Shown here in pieces: positions 10,758-23,928 of a stretch of 64,000 nt of DNA (position 1 is its first letter; each line of letters opens with the position of its first letter). Source of the stretch: Ophiodon elongatus. Its lineage: Eukaryota > Chordata > Actinopteri > Perciformes > Hexagrammidae. Below the pieces are notes generated by a model, which did no database searches, was not told the DNA's origin, and was given only the letters and a program-made list of their open reading frames with translations. Where the stretch lies: the NCBI GenBank assembly GCA_016806645.1, contig JACSYO010002160.1:65497-129496 (forward strand). The letters are read 5' to 3'. The position numbers and the translations under genes are program-made.

Positions 10758-10835
10758 CGCCATTCAGGTTTTCTGGATATAAAAGAAACTGGTGTCCGTC
10801 GGTTCGGATGTCTGTGTTCCTCAAACATTAACTGA
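10758..10835 (-). other. Candidate upstream first exon of the nuclease gene
   Basis: On the minus strand CTATAAGG (about 10855-10863) is followed by an exon-like stretch ending ATGGCG|GTAAGC at 10758. A good acceptor (CTCATGATACAG) lies at 9722. Joining 10758 to 9721 keeps frame and gives MACLMLTLLKMYRLL, entering the nuclease signal peptide. This would be a 1-kb first intron. The 5' end of the exon is a guess from the TATA-like spacing. Confidence 0.4.
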
Positions 10836-10859
10836 GCCTGAGGAGGAAGTCTGATCCTT

Positions 10860-13660
10860 ATAGTCGGTGATGCATTAAGGGTGTGCTCTTACCATCAGTA
10901 TTATGTTGTTTATTATCATTTTACATTCACACATTCAAAATGACTGCAACTTTTAATTGAACACAAGATATGCAATACTTTTTAAGTTATATTGGGGGGG
11001 GGGGCGGGGGGGGGGCACAGAACAACAACAAAAACTATAAAATGACAAAATACAACAAATAAAACTTTTGAGATAAGAGCATGATGATGAACAGCTATGG
11101 CAGTGCCAGACATAAAATAAAACAATGTAATCAGCTTTAAAAGGTGAGTTTTGAATAAATATATAAATATATATATAAGTATGGAAAGAGTAGAAGGAAA
11201 GAAGAGGTTATTCAAGGTGATTACTGCTGTTGGACCAATGTTCTGAAAGTTATGTATCTATGACTTTATGTCAGTGGGGCAGTTTGTCAGGGTGTATTAA
11301 GTGATTAAAATATATAATGAACATAAACATAGTCCATTATCTTAATAACATTTTGTCATTATGGCTTAGTAAAATAAATAAACCTTTGTTTGTACATGTT
11401 TCACATCTGTTGCAAACAAAGTTTGTTTTTCATTACTAAATCCTGATCATTTAAAGGTGAATTCAGGTTCATTCTGTCAGTAATATTAATAATTAATATT
11501 AACTTTTGTACTCACCAAATTGTAAACAGTGATTGTAAGTAAGTTAAGTAAGTCTGTGATTTACTGAAACCCATTAGAAAACATGCAGAAATGCTGGTAA
11601 GATCCCTTAAAGGACATTGTTTTCTTCAGCGTCTTATTAATTTCTTAGAAATGTCTCAAGCAGAAACCTCTTGTTCCTATTTTAAAAGGTCATGCATACA
11701 CAGTTTTTAAAAAGCACTGGCTGCACTACTCGCTGCTGCATTTGTGAGTGCAAAGTAATAACTGAAATGGACTGATGAGTGTTTCAACATATTCCTTTTT
11801 TAACACTTGTGGATGTTTTCAGCTGGACAGTAAGAGAACAATGTTCAGAGAGACAATCAACAAGAACAATCAAAGGGAAGTGGACAAAAATGGATTTTAA
11901 GACTAATGATGATCCTTCTCAGAATAACCATTAAAAAAGGAAGATTCCACAAAGTCACAGGAAAATCAAACTGTCTGGGTTTTTTTAAGAGAAGCGAAAG
12001 TATATGCTTAGAAGTCCGATCCAGCATTGATTCCGAGAATTGTCTTTAAGACTGAAAGTGAAACATGCTGCACAGACAGACAGGCTGTGGGTCAGGTCAG
12101 GAGGTTATCTGGAAACTAAGTTTGAGTGTTTAATTTGTTTAATATAATTGTTGTTTGGATTGTGTGGCTCATGCTTCAAGTCATCGGAGAGTTTTTTTGT
12201 ACTAAACCAGAGGTTGAATATTGATAAATACATTTACTTAATTATTTAAGCTCAATTGTGAGGTACTTGCTCTTTACTTCACTACATTTCAGAGGGAAAC
12301 ATGATTCATTTTTCCTCCACTTCGTTTATCTGACAGCTTTACAAATTAAGTTTTAATTTAGTATTTAATAAAACTTTTCACGGTTCCACAGCTAAAATGT
12401 GAGGATTTGTTGATAATTTTAATAATATCTTTGAATAATGTTGAGGTCTGGAATGTTGGCTGGGCGAAACAAACATTGGGAATGTGTCTGAATTATTTTC
12501 TGAATTCATAAACAATAAATTGACTAATGTGGAAAATAATCAGCAGATTAATCCATAATGAAAATAATCTAGTTACTGGATACAAATGAGCTCCAGCTCA
12601 ACCAACTACAGTAAAATCCTGCTTTTACATGAGTAATAATATTCTAATGATTGAATATACAACATTCTAACAGTCACAGGGGACATTTATTATACTTTTA
12701 ATATTTACGTAAATTTTCCAGAGTACTTCCGCTGAAGTAAAGGATCTAAATACTTCCTCCACATCTGTATTAAACCAATACTCTGAAGGAAAGCTCTGCA
12801 GCAACTACAACTTATTAAAAATGCAGTCGCCAGACTTCTAAATGGAACAACACTACACCTTTTCTAAAGTTTCTGTATTGGTAATCAGTAATTAAAAAAT
12901 ATTAATAAAAATAATAATTCAGCAATTAGAATACTGCTACTAGTCTATGAATCACTCAAAGACCAAATTATATCTCTGAAATCCTCCATCATGTTTTCAC
13001 CTTCGAAGACGATATGCGTTATGATTCTGGTCTACTTTCAGTTCCTTACAGAATCTTTTTTTATCCTGTCTTATTTTAGCATTTTAGTAATTTCTAACAT
13101 CTTTAATTACTATAAATGCCTCATTATAGACTCAAGACAAGGTTTTTATACTCAATTCAGGTTTGTTAATTCAACCCAATAAGCAACCCAGCAAGAGAAA
13201 ATTATTTCCAGAAATGATTGGTCGTCATATGAACATGTACAGCAGCTGCTTCTGGTCTTCTTTACCGCTGCAGGAAACATGACTCATCTCCGTGGGGAAG
13301 CTCTTTTCTTTGATTCAGCTGAAGCTGCAGGAAGAGCAGAGCCTTTTAGTGGAGCCTTCATTTGAATTAATATGCATTATTCCTCCAATCATTTATATAA
13401 TAAATACACAGTGAACATTTAGACCATAAGGCGATTAAGTTCACAGAAAATGTTGTTGAACAGCTAAATGAAGGAATCAAATGTGAATTGTTGTGACTTG
13501 TTTAAATACACAGAGTTTGACAGGTGGCGAGTTAACTTAAGTTGATTGTATCGTACAAGAAAACCGACGATAGATTTATATTAATGTCAAATATAAACGC
13601 TAACTTGTAGTTAAGGTTGTAATTAATGAATTCTTTACTTTTATGATTTCCAGAGGCGTT
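10860..13660. other. AT-rich intergenic stretch, no gene seen
   Basis: No exon with convincing splice sites or family resemblance was found. It contains a G-homopolymer-like tract near 10993-11015 and AT-rich unique-looking sequence. The cytoplasmic exons expected downstream of the Fc-receptor-like transmembrane exon (13666) were looked for on the minus strand here and not found. Confidence 0.5.
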
Positions 13661-13665
13661 CCTAC

Positions 13666-15003
13666 CTTTAGCCGAGTATCTGTATACGTTCACACAGACT
13701 ATAAACATGACGGCGAAGAGGACGATCAGCAGGATGGCAAACACCAGCCTGGGCATCGATATGAGAGGAGGAGGCTCATCTCTGACTGCTCACACACAAA
13801 CAAAGAAGGAAGAGAAAAGGATTTTGATTGGTTAAATCATAGCCTGCTATATAGACAATATAAAAAGGACAAAGAAGAAGGACCTCTAATTTAAATTTTA
13901 AGTAAAGATTACAGGAGTGCACTCTAACCGTTAGAAAGGAAACCGCGGAAATTTGAATTTCTTGATGAAATTATCTGCAAATAATTTTAATGCCAGACTG
14001 CTCAAAGCTGTATTCAAACATGTTTGATTGTATTATTTCACCTCTTGATACCAAAGCTTTAAATCACTCATGCCTACATGGTTCTCATGGGAAGGTTGTA
14101 TTTAAAAAGTCATAATAATCTCAGGTATCGACTACTTTTTATCAGCTGATAAATAATCTCAAGCCTTTTCACTCAAGTCCCAAGTCAAGACTGTTACTAT
14201 AGTAACGTCAGTTCTTCACGGTTCTCTCCTGCAACTTGATTGGATGCTGTTGGATTTGTTCAAACAAAGTGTATCTGGGGAATTAAGTGTTGACTTGCTG
14301 GGAATGAATAGCGTTAACGTAAGTTGATTCAGGTGGAAAAGCATTGGCATCAAAAATGTACTTAAAGTATCAAACATAAAAGTAGTCATTATGCAGAATG
14401 GCTCCTTTCAGATTGTTACATTATTCTCGAATATTCCATCATTTTGTTTTCATCACTAACAAAAACATGCACGAGCATTTTTTAATGCTGTAGTTTGTCA
14501 ATGCCGAGCCCATTTCGAATAATTAGAACAATCAGAACAATTAGAAAATAGTATACAATAGAAATACTCAAGTAAAGTAAGTCAAAAGTATGTTGAAACT
14601 TCAACAGTAATTGAGTAAATGTATTCCACCACTGCAAATCAATAAGTCTGCAGGAAGCAATTGCTGTCAAGTTGAGTAAACTAGCAAACAATACGTAATG
14701 CTACAGTGGTGTAACTTTCTGATTCATAGATAGATTTGTTTGTTGTTGGCTACATCTGCACTACTGTTTTGCTTTGTTAGTTAATTTAATTTAATTTAAT
14801 TTAATTTAATTTAATTTAATATTATTATTCTATTCTATTTGTTATATATATTGTGCATTTTTCTTATTTTCTTCTTTTTCTTCTTCTTCTTCTTCTGTTC
14901 TATTTTGTATATATTGTTCTTTTCTTATGTAAAAATATTTCTTTTCTTATGTAAAAATGCTGCTGTTACAAAAAAATGTCCCCTTGCGGGATTAATAAAG
15001 TAT

Positions 15004-15059
<56 letters not shown>

Positions 15060-17125
15060 ATGTTTGTATTGCTAAATGCTGAATGCTAAATGCTAAATGC
15101 TAAATGCTAAATGCTAAATGCTAAAGCTAGCCTGCACATGCACATGTATGCAAAGAGCACATGACATCATCGTTACCTTTAACAGCCAGCCAGCTCTGTG
15201 ATGACCTTCCTTTTGTGGGGAGTTCACAGTCGTAGAAACCTTCGTCAGACTTGGACACCTTCGAAAAAGTCACCTTTTCTGCAGATTGATTGCCGATGAA
15301 AATACCGTCTTTGTAGAACTTTGCAGATGAATCAGGCGTGTCTTTCCTGTTCTTGTCTTCTTTGGAGGAACAGAGAAGTGTTACTTCTTCGCCTTCTGTC
15401 ACAGGAAGTGCAGGGCTCTTCAAGATGACATCCCCACCTGAAACCAAACCACGCTGTCATTGTTCTCAGCTACACTGTGCGGGGGGAATGGCAGCTAACG
15501 ATTGCCATCAAACCTGCAGAGCATAAAGCCATCCTCAAAGATAAATACACGAACGCTCCATGCTCATGTGGCGTTACCGGTCACGGTGATGTTGACGCTG
15601 TTGCTGTACTCCCCCAGCTCAGACTCGCACCAGTACACTCCGCTGTCTGACGGATAGGCATCCTCAATGACGCAGGAGGACTGCGTCGTTGAGGATGAAA
15701 CTCCCCAGCTGGAGTTGCATATCTGAGAAGTGTGAGTGGAGGTGTTTCTCTTTAATATCCAACCATCGGAGTTTCCTGCCTCTCCACAGGTCAGATTGAT
15801 GGTGTCATACCGGAAGAACTGAGATCTGTTGGGGTGGATGACCAACATGGCTGAAATACAATAAAGAACGTAAAAACCATCAGATTGAGGTCGTTGTTTG
15901 TTGTGCAGATCGTAAAGCTCTTCTTGTTTTCTTATTTTCTTATGCCACAAGTTTTACGTATACTCTCTTTAATCAATTCGTACACGCAGGTAAGAAGCTC
16001 CGATTTGAGTAGCATTGTTCACATATTTGCTGCAAGAGTTACCTGCAGGATTACATTACGTTACATCCATTGCAGTGGTGGAAGTAAGCTGTATTCATAT
16101 AATTTACTTAAGTAAAAGTATGTACTGTAAGTATAATCAGAAAAAAAATACTTCACATTCTTTCCTCATTGTGCAGTGTTTGTTCCCTGTCAGTGTTTTA
16201 TTATTGTATATGATGTTTCTGGATTATTATTACTGCTGCATAAATGTGTATGTTGTATTTTACTGTTTTTTTTTTAACTCATTTACATGCTGTTGGGTAT
16301 TTAATCTACATCAATGCATCATATTCTATAAATTCATTGTGTGTTTGTAGCGTCGCTGTCCTGTGAGCACCACGTATTTCTAAAAAGATAAACAGCTTTG
16401 TGACATGCATTTTCCAGCTGATCCAAGAGATTTATTTAAAGAATTTATATAGTTGAAGAGGAAGGACAAATTTTACACCACTGTCCAATAACATTTATTA
16501 TTATATTATATATAATATATATATATATATATTACCGTATATTCTGCATGATAGGTACTTTGATTCTTTAAGTATATGTTGATGCTAATACTTTTTTGAT
16601 ATCTACTTGCTTATTATTAATTTTGAATTATATATATATTTATATGTACACACATATACATATACATACAAACGCACATATATATTAAACTTGAACAAGT
16701 GTTTTAACATTTTAAGAATGTTGTATTGCTGCATGCTATACAATTAAAAACCCAAATGCTCTTTGTGGGTTAGATTTTATCCTTTTTTTTAAAGATTTGA
16801 TTCAATGAGATTTTTAACAGCAAGGTAAATGTGGCCTTTAGTCCACAAAATAAAAAAGCAGATGTAGATTATGTGGTTATAAACTGAAAATACTTATGAG
16901 GTAAAACACTGTATTGGCTTTGAACAAATTGTCTCGAGTGTTTTGTGATAAATTTTTAAATTAAATTTGACCTGAGAACATAAAAGGTTTTAGCTCTTAG
17001 CACAATACAAGGTTGAAAAGGCTTAAAGGTGATAAATAGGTGATAATAGAAAGCAGAAAGCGATATATTTTTAAAAGAATGTAAAATTTCTCACAGAGCA
17101 TCAGGCAGAGTGATGTGATCACCAT
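13666..17125 (-). CDS. Fc-receptor-like IgSF protein: leader, two Ig domains, TM; no tail exons
   Basis: Exons on the minus strand: leader 17125-17095 (MVITSLCLML, phase 1), Ig domain 1 at 15850-15578, Ig domain 2 at 15437-15177, and transmembrane exon 13785-13666. Domain 1 (HPNRSQFFRYDTINLTC, then SDSGVYWCESELGEYSNS) and domain 2 (SPALPVTEGEEVTLLC, AKFYKDGIFIGNQS, SKSDEGFYDC, SQSWLAVKG) match the typical pattern of teleost low-affinity Fc-gamma-receptor-like / FCRL proteins. The TM exon reads EPPPLISMPRLVFAILLIV and on to NVYRYSAK. All junctions are phase 1. A short second leader exon, usual in this family, was not located. The cytoplasmic exons expected after the TM are missing on this strand; similar ones lie on the opposite strand at 2.7-3.8 kb. 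It could bind immunoglobulin, but that is family inference only. Confidence 0.75.
14780..15125. repeat. Microsatellites and retroposon tail inside the receptor intron
   Basis: Within the intron between the TM and Ig2 exons lie (AATTT)n at about 14780-14821, a retroposon-like 3' tail (CCCCTTGCGGGATTAATAAAG, about 14980-15000, followed by (TATC)n to 15060), and a 7-bp tandem repeat TGCTAAA at about 15072-15124. Confidence 0.8.
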
Positions 17126-17828
17126 CTTGTCAGTCTTTCTCTTCACCTCCAGTAGGTAGAGAATCTGCCCACATCCTGGTTCCAACGGAAATCATCACCA
17201 AAACAAAACTTCAGTTAAGAGCAGTTAAATTGTGTGGTGTGGAAAAAAAGGTCTTTCATCTCAAACTAAACTGCAGCTCTGGTTTTGTCTAAACACAATA
17301 CGGTCTTTCTGTCCTGTAGAACAGAGGTTCCTCGTGTGTGTCCTTGAGAATAATTTGATTTAGCCCATTTCTTTAGTCTTAATCTTGCTTATGTTCAAGA
17401 ACAACACAGGAGAAATGTATAAAAAAGATATCAGACATATGAATATAACTGACTACAGTTTTAATGAAAGATGAATATTTTATACTGCAGCAGATTATAA
17501 AGAGACAAGAGTTATATATGTTCTATTACATAATTAACATTCATGTTAGACTGATAAAAAAACATTTGTGATAATTAGTGCAGTCATAGACTGTAAATGT
17601 CGAAACTTGTTGATCCAAATACTTCTTTCTAAAAGACTTTCTCACACCCACAAACGTCAACATGCATACGCATGATACCTTTCAGCTCATTCTCACCCAC
17701 ACAAGTTCACACCTGTCATGAGCCTCATGCCGGGTAGACAAGCAAACAGGAAATGAAACAGCCTGGAGAAAGAAAGAAAAAAAAAACTGCCGAGAAACAC
17801 AAACTGTCATAGCAAATATCTCAAATCC

Positions 17829-20800
17829 ATCCATCCATCCATCCATTATCCTCCGCTTATCCGGGGTCGGGTCGCGGGGGCAGCAGGCCTAGCAGGCCGA
17901 CCCAGGCTTCCCTCTCACCCGCAACACGTTCCAGCTCGTTCTGGGATCCCGAGGCGTTCCCAGGCCAGCTGGGAGATATAATCCCTCCAGCGTGTCCTGG
18001 GTCTTCCCCGAGGCCTCCTACCAGTTGGGCGTGCCTGGAAAACCTCTAACGGGAGGCGTCCAGGAGGCATCCTGATCAGATGCCCGAACCACCTCAGCTG
18101 ACTCCTTTCGATACGAAGGAGTAGCGCCTCAACTCCAAGTTCCCTCCGGATGTCCGAGCTCCTTACCCTATCTCTAAGGCTGAGCCCGGCCACCCTACGG
18201 AGAAACCTCATTTCGGCCGCTTGTATCCGAGACCTCGTTCTTTCGGTCACGACCCAGAGTTCGTGACCATAGGTGAGGGTCGGAACGTAGACCGCCCAGT
18301 AAATTGAGAGCTTTGCCTTCCGGCTCAGCTCCTCTTCACCAAGATGGTCCGGTGCAGCCTGTTTTACTGCTGCAACCGCACCGATCCGTCGTTTGATCTC
18401 CCGCGCCATCTTACCCTCCCTCGTGAACAAGACCCCGAGATACTTGAACTCCTTCGCTTGCGGCAGGCACTGCGTCCCCACCCGGAGGGAGCAATCCACC
18501 GGTTTCCGGCCGAGCACCATGGCCTCGGATTTGGATGTGCTTACCCTCATCCCCGCCGCGTCACACTCGGCTGCAAATCGCCCCAGTGACTGCTGGAGGT
18601 CATGGTCCGAAGAGGCTAACAGGACCACATCATCTGCGAACAGCAGAGAGGCGATCCCGAGACCCCGAACCCGACGTTCTCCTCCCCCCGGCTACGCCTA
18701 GATATCCTGTCCATGAAAGTCACGAACAGGACCGGTGATAAAGGGCAGCCCTGGCGGAGGCCAACACCCACCGGGAACGCGTCTGACTTATTGCCGAGAA
18801 TACGAACACAGCTCCTCCTGCAGTCGTACAGAGATCGGATGGCCCGTTGTAACGGGTCCGGCACCCCATACTCCCGCAGCACCCCCCACAAAAACCCCCG
18901 AGGGACCCGGTCGAAGGCCTTCTCCAAGTCCACAAAACACATGTAGACTGGTTGGGCAAACTCCCAGAGCCCCTCCAGTAGTCTTGCGAGGGTAAAGAGC
19001 TGGTCCACTGTTCCACGACCGGAACGGAATCCGCACTGCTCCTCTTGAATCCGAGGTTCGACAATCGGTCGGAGCCTCCTTTCCAGCACCCTGGCATACA
19101 CTTTCCCCGGGAGGCTGAGTAGTGTAATACCCCGATAATTCGAGCACACTCTCCGGTCCCCCTTTTTGAAAATGGGAACCACCACCCCAGTCTGCCAGTC
19201 CATGGGCACTGTTCCTGACCCCCATGCGACATTGAAAAGGCGTGTCTGCCAAGACAGCCCAACAACGTCCAGCGCCTTCAGCATCTCAGGGCGGATCTCA
19301 TCCACCCCCGGCGCCTTGCCACCAAGGAGCTTATTGACTACCTTAGTGGCCTCTGCCAAGGATATGGATTCGACCCCCCCCAAGTCGTCAGGCGCTGCCT
19401 CCTCTCTAGAGGACATGTTGGCCGGGTTTAGGAGTTCCTCAAAGTGCTCTTTCCACCGCCCGACGATGTCCCCTGTCCGAGTCAGCAGTTCCCCCCCCGT
19501 GCTGAGCACAGCCTGGGGTAAGCCCTGCTTTCCCTTCCTGAGCCGTCGGATGGTTTGCCAGAACTTCCTTGAGGCCAACCGAAAGTCCTTCTCCATGGCC
19601 TCCCGAACTCCTCCCATGCCCGAGTTTTAGCGTCCGCGACCACCGCAGCTGCAGCCCTTTTGGCCTGCCGGTACCTCTCCGCTGTTTCAGGAGACCCCCG
19701 AGCCAACCAGGCCCGAAAGGCCTCCTTCTTCAGTTTGACGGCTTCCCTCAACCCGGTGTCCACCACCGGGTTCTCGGGTTACCGCCACGACAGGCACCGG
19801 TGACCTTCCGGCCACAGCTCCTAGCGGCCGCGTCCACAATAGAGGCTTTGAACATGGTCCACTCGGATTCCATGTCCCCAGCCTCCCTTGGGATGTGTGA
19901 GAAGTTCTTCCGGAGGTGGGAGTTGAAAACCTCCCGGACAGGATCCTCCGCCAGACGTTCCCAGTTCACCCTCACTACACGTTTGGGCTTGCCGAGTCCC
20001 TCCAGCCGATTCCCCTGCCATCTGATCCAACTCACCACCAGGTGGTGATCAGTTGACAGCTCTGCTCCTCTCTTCACCCGAGTGTCCAAGACATACGGCC
20101 GCAGATCAGATGAAATGATTACAAAGTCGATCATTGATCTACGGCCTAAGGTGTTCTGGTACCAGGTACACTTATGAGCCACCCTATGTTCGAACATGGT
20201 GTTCGTTGTGGACAAACCGTGGCTAGCACAGAAGTCCAACAGCGAGACACCACTCGGGTTCAGATCAGGCAAGCCGTTCCTCCCAATCACCCCCCGCCAG
20301 GTTTCTCTGTCGTTGCCCACATGAGCGTTGAAGTCTCCCAGGAGAACTATGGAGTCAGCAGGAGGCGCCCTTTCCAGGACCCCTCCCACCGACTCCAAGA
20401 AGGCCGGATACTCTGAACTGCTGTTCGGTGCATAGGCACAAACAACAGTCAGAGCCTTACTCCCCGCAACCCTCAGGCGCAGGGAGACGACCCTCTCGCT
20501 CCCCGGGTAGAACTCCAACACGGCGGCGCTCAGCCGGGGGCTCGTGAGTATCCCCACTCCCGCCCGGCGCCTCTCACCCTGGGCAACTCCAGAAAAGGAC
20601 AAAGTCCAACCTTTCTCCAGGAGCTTGGTTCCAGAGCCAGTGCTGTGCGTGGAGGTGAGGCCAACTATATCTAGCTGGTGCCGCTCCACCTCCCGCACCA
20701 GCTCCGGCTCTTTCCCCGCTAGCGAGGTGACGTTCCACGTCCCTAGAGCTAGTCTATGCCGCCGGCGATCAGCTCGCCCAGGCCCCCTGCCCGGCCTGCC

Positions 20801-21183
20801 GCCCGATCCACATAGCACCCGACCCCGATGCTTATCCCTGCGGGTGGTGGGTCCACAGGGTGGCTGCTCCATGATGTTTCTTCGGGCTGAGCCCGACCGG
20901 GCCCCATGGGCGAAGGCCCGGCCACCAGACGCTCGCCTACGGGCTCCCCTCCCGGGTCTGGCTCCGGGAGGGTGCCCCGGTTTCCCTGGTCCGGGCGAGG
21001 TGGCCTTAGTCCGTGTGCTGCTAATCATCGGGGTTTTTGAACCGCTCTTAGTCTGGACTCTCCCCTGCGACCTGTTTGTCTTGGGAGACCCTACAAGGGG
21101 CTGATGCCCCGGACAACATAGCTCCCAGGATCACTGAGCCACTCAAACTCCTCCACCACGTTAAGGTAGCGATTCACCGGAGG
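17829..21183 (-). mobile_element. Non-LTR retrotransposon (LINE), RTE-like, near full length but frameshifted
   Basis: Read on the minus strand this is an autonomous LINE. An apurinic-type endonuclease comes first (LALGTWNVTSL, LLGDFNAHVG, DFVIISSDLRP, STDHHLVVSW; 21028-19748). A reverse transcriptase follows (NYRGITLLSLPGKVYARVLE, CGFRSGRGTVDQ, FVDLEKAFDRVPR, GLRQGCPLSPVLF, LLFADDVVLL) with a C-terminal part ending at 17915. The 3' end is a (GGAT)n tail (CATCCATCC at 17829 on plus). The reading frame shifts near 19755, 19612 and 18665 (the last just before the FADD catalytic motif), so it is dead. The clade is judged by eye as RTE/RTE-X type. No clear target duplication was found; the 5' end abuts a TA/GA microsatellite. 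Confidence 0.88.
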
Positions 21184-21185
21184 AG

Positions 21186-21207
21186 ATATATATATATATA
21201 TATATAC

Positions 21208-21261
<54 letters not shown>

Positions 21262-21317
21262 CGAGAGAGAGCGAGAGAGAGAGCGAGAGCGAGAGAGAGA
21301 GCGAGAGCGAGAGCGAA
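21186..21317. repeat. (TA)n then (GA)n microsatellite
   Basis: An uninterrupted TA tract is followed by a GA tract with regular GC interruptions (GAGAGCGAGAGC), located between the LINE and the promoter region of the V-set gene. Confidence 0.95.
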
Positions 21318-21519
21318 CACAAATATTCAACCAAAATCAGCATATTAAGACACGCCCCCTCCCCTCCCTCTCTGTGGGGATCTGAGAAACCTATAACCTT
21401 TACTCAGCGAGACGCGGAGGTGTCATTTTCTTTAATCAAGTTTGAGAGCTCAAACAATTAAATTGAAACAACACGAAACTTTCAGGATATTCCCCCGAAG
21501 TTTCTGTTGGCAGGTTTCT

Positions 21520-23928
21520 CCCCTGTGAGTTATGAAGAAGTTATATAACGTTATATGTAGAGAGAGAGAGAGAGATACGTTTGTCTGCCGAACAGGCGAC
21601 ACATTGAAATGAACCATGGAGAAGCTCACTCACAGTGGATATCTCTCACCTGTCTCTCTCTTCGCTCTCCTCGTGCTGCTGTTCGGCTTCACACCTGTTG
21701 AAGGTAAACTCATTCAATAGATAATTCGCGGCATGTTGCTACCGTGGCATAACGTTGAACCTCTCGTGGAAATCGGTGAATCTTTTCAATTTACACACGT
21801 AAATAAGGACATATGTCATAATTAAATCGAGTCTTTTCATGTTATTCTGATATAATGTGTAGTTTTTCTGTTTTTGTCCCTTAAGACATTTGGTAACAAT
21901 TATAATTCATATTAAGGAGTCAATAAACTGAAGCAGACTAATACACAAAATAACACATGCTACCGTCGTGAAGTTGATTAGAAACACGTGTGAATATAAT
22001 GCAATTTAATTAACTCTGTGACAGTGTCAACTAAAAGAACATCATAGGCATCATTAAAGTAGATATTTTGGCTTTATTGGATTGGATTATATTGTACAGG
22101 TGTTCCTGATGAACCGTAGCTCAAATTAAAGGGGATATAATTAAAGTTAATATACAGAGGTCATTAAACACTTACAAATGAGGTAAACTATGTGTCACTA
22201 TACTGTAAAACTAGTACAAAGATCAAGCTAGAGGCACAACTGGTGATTCTTTTCATTGGTGTTTGGTCTTAAAATTGCTGTGTTGTTCAACAAACAGTCC
22301 AAAACCAAATTATATTAAATTTACAGTGTTATAAAACACACAGAAGCAGCACATGTTCCCAGTTGTGTCATACAATATGTTATCTTCATAAATAACGTAA
22401 TTAATCAAGAGTTAAAGTAGTTGGGCAATTCATTTTCTGTCCCTAGATGCTCGAGGCCATACAGTTTTACAATGATGCACTTACTCACTTTGTAATATTT
22501 AACAAAGAAGTATCAACTTCTGTTCCTCTTTATCTGTTTGTTTGATATTTTTTAGTCATCAGATCAAGATTAAAAAGTAGTTTTAAACCCACGTTGTCTC
22601 ACTTTTAGGTTCCTGGGTTGATTGTAAGGGGAGTTTTCTACAGTTAACATAATTTTATTAATCTCTAATAGTTAAAATCATTTGACATTTTTGACTAAAA
22701 CAAAAAGCCCTCTTACAGCTGAAACGATGTAATCGATCTGCAAAAAAAAAAGATGTGGATACTATTTTGAAAATGGATTAATCATTTAAGTCGTGTACCA
22801 AGAAATAACGTCATTGATTCTCTGGTTGCGGTTTCTCCAATGTCTCAGATTATTTAGCTTTTGCTGTTTTATTGAACAGCAAACTAAATATATTTGGGTT
22901 TTTGGCTGTTTGTTGGGCAAATCAAGACTTTTGAAGACGTCACCTTAGACTCTTGGAAACCAGGATTGTTACAATTTGTAGACCATTGCTCAATGTATCG
23001 TGAACGCTTGCTCTTTATTACCACTGTTGTAAAGTTGTTGTTTCTGGAAACTGGTTCTAACTTTATGAAAAGTCTAGTGGCGATAACTCCACTGGAGATG
23101 TTTTGATCTGAACCAGATTCCAGACTTTTTGGCGGGTTTTTAATTTGTCCTTCATTTCTCAGGTCAGTCTCAGGTGATCGGTTCTCCTCAGCCGATCGTT
23201 GCCGCTCCTGGCGACGACGTCGTCCTGCCGTGTCACGTGGAGCCGCCGCGCAACCTGGAGGGGTTGACGGTGGAGTGGTCGAGGCCCGACCGTAAGCCGG
23301 ACCCTGAACATCGTCTGACCCGGGTCGAGTATGTGCATCTTCACCGGGACAACCACGAGGTCCCGGACAAGAAGATCTCGTCGTTTCTCACGAGGACAAC
23401 GCTGTTCCCAGACGGCCTGAGACGAGGCAACATATCGCTCAAGATCACGAATGTGACGCTGGCAGACCAGGGGAGTTTCAGATGTTTCATCCCGAAGTTA
23501 AAGAGCCAAGTACAGTCTTCAGTCGTTTGGCTTGTCGTCGGTGAGTTAATCTGTTAAAATGTCGTTCGTGATCTAGATTAAAGTTGCAACAAAAGATTCA
23601 CTTTATTGTTTGAAGTAAAGTTGTTTTACAATATCAACATTTTGTCTCGTCAAGACCAGTGGCGAAAAATAATATACCTGCTCGATCGGTGCCTGGAAAA
23701 AAGTTGACTGTGTTTTTTCTACGAAAGTCCAGCAACAAGTATCAATTTCTGCTCGTTAGACGCAGAACAGTGTGTCAGTCGCCCCATAAGAAAACACGAT
23801 GGTCTCCTTTCATGACAAATCTTCTGTTTTTCCAGAACCAAACTCTGCTAAAAGCTTGACGACAGAGACGCCACTGCAACTCGGAAGTCGCCAGACTCCT
23901 GATCTGAAGGGAGAGACGGATGTTAACG
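21520..23928. repeat. Right arm of large inverted duplication
   Basis: Reverse complement of 1-2409 with no length change detected. Unlike the left arm, it keeps the further upstream sequence (21352-21519), which is also found before the chimeric copy at 29.6 kb. That makes the right arm the more original context and the left arm a truncated copy. Confidence 0.93.

Noticed and set aside
13643..13894. 83-codon plus-strand frame
   Set aside because: Antisense of the transmembrane exon at 13666-13785.
18344..21104. Several plus-strand open frames of 70-190 codons
   Set aside because: Antisense of the GC-rich LINE, whose minus strand carries recognisable endonuclease and reverse transcriptase motifs.
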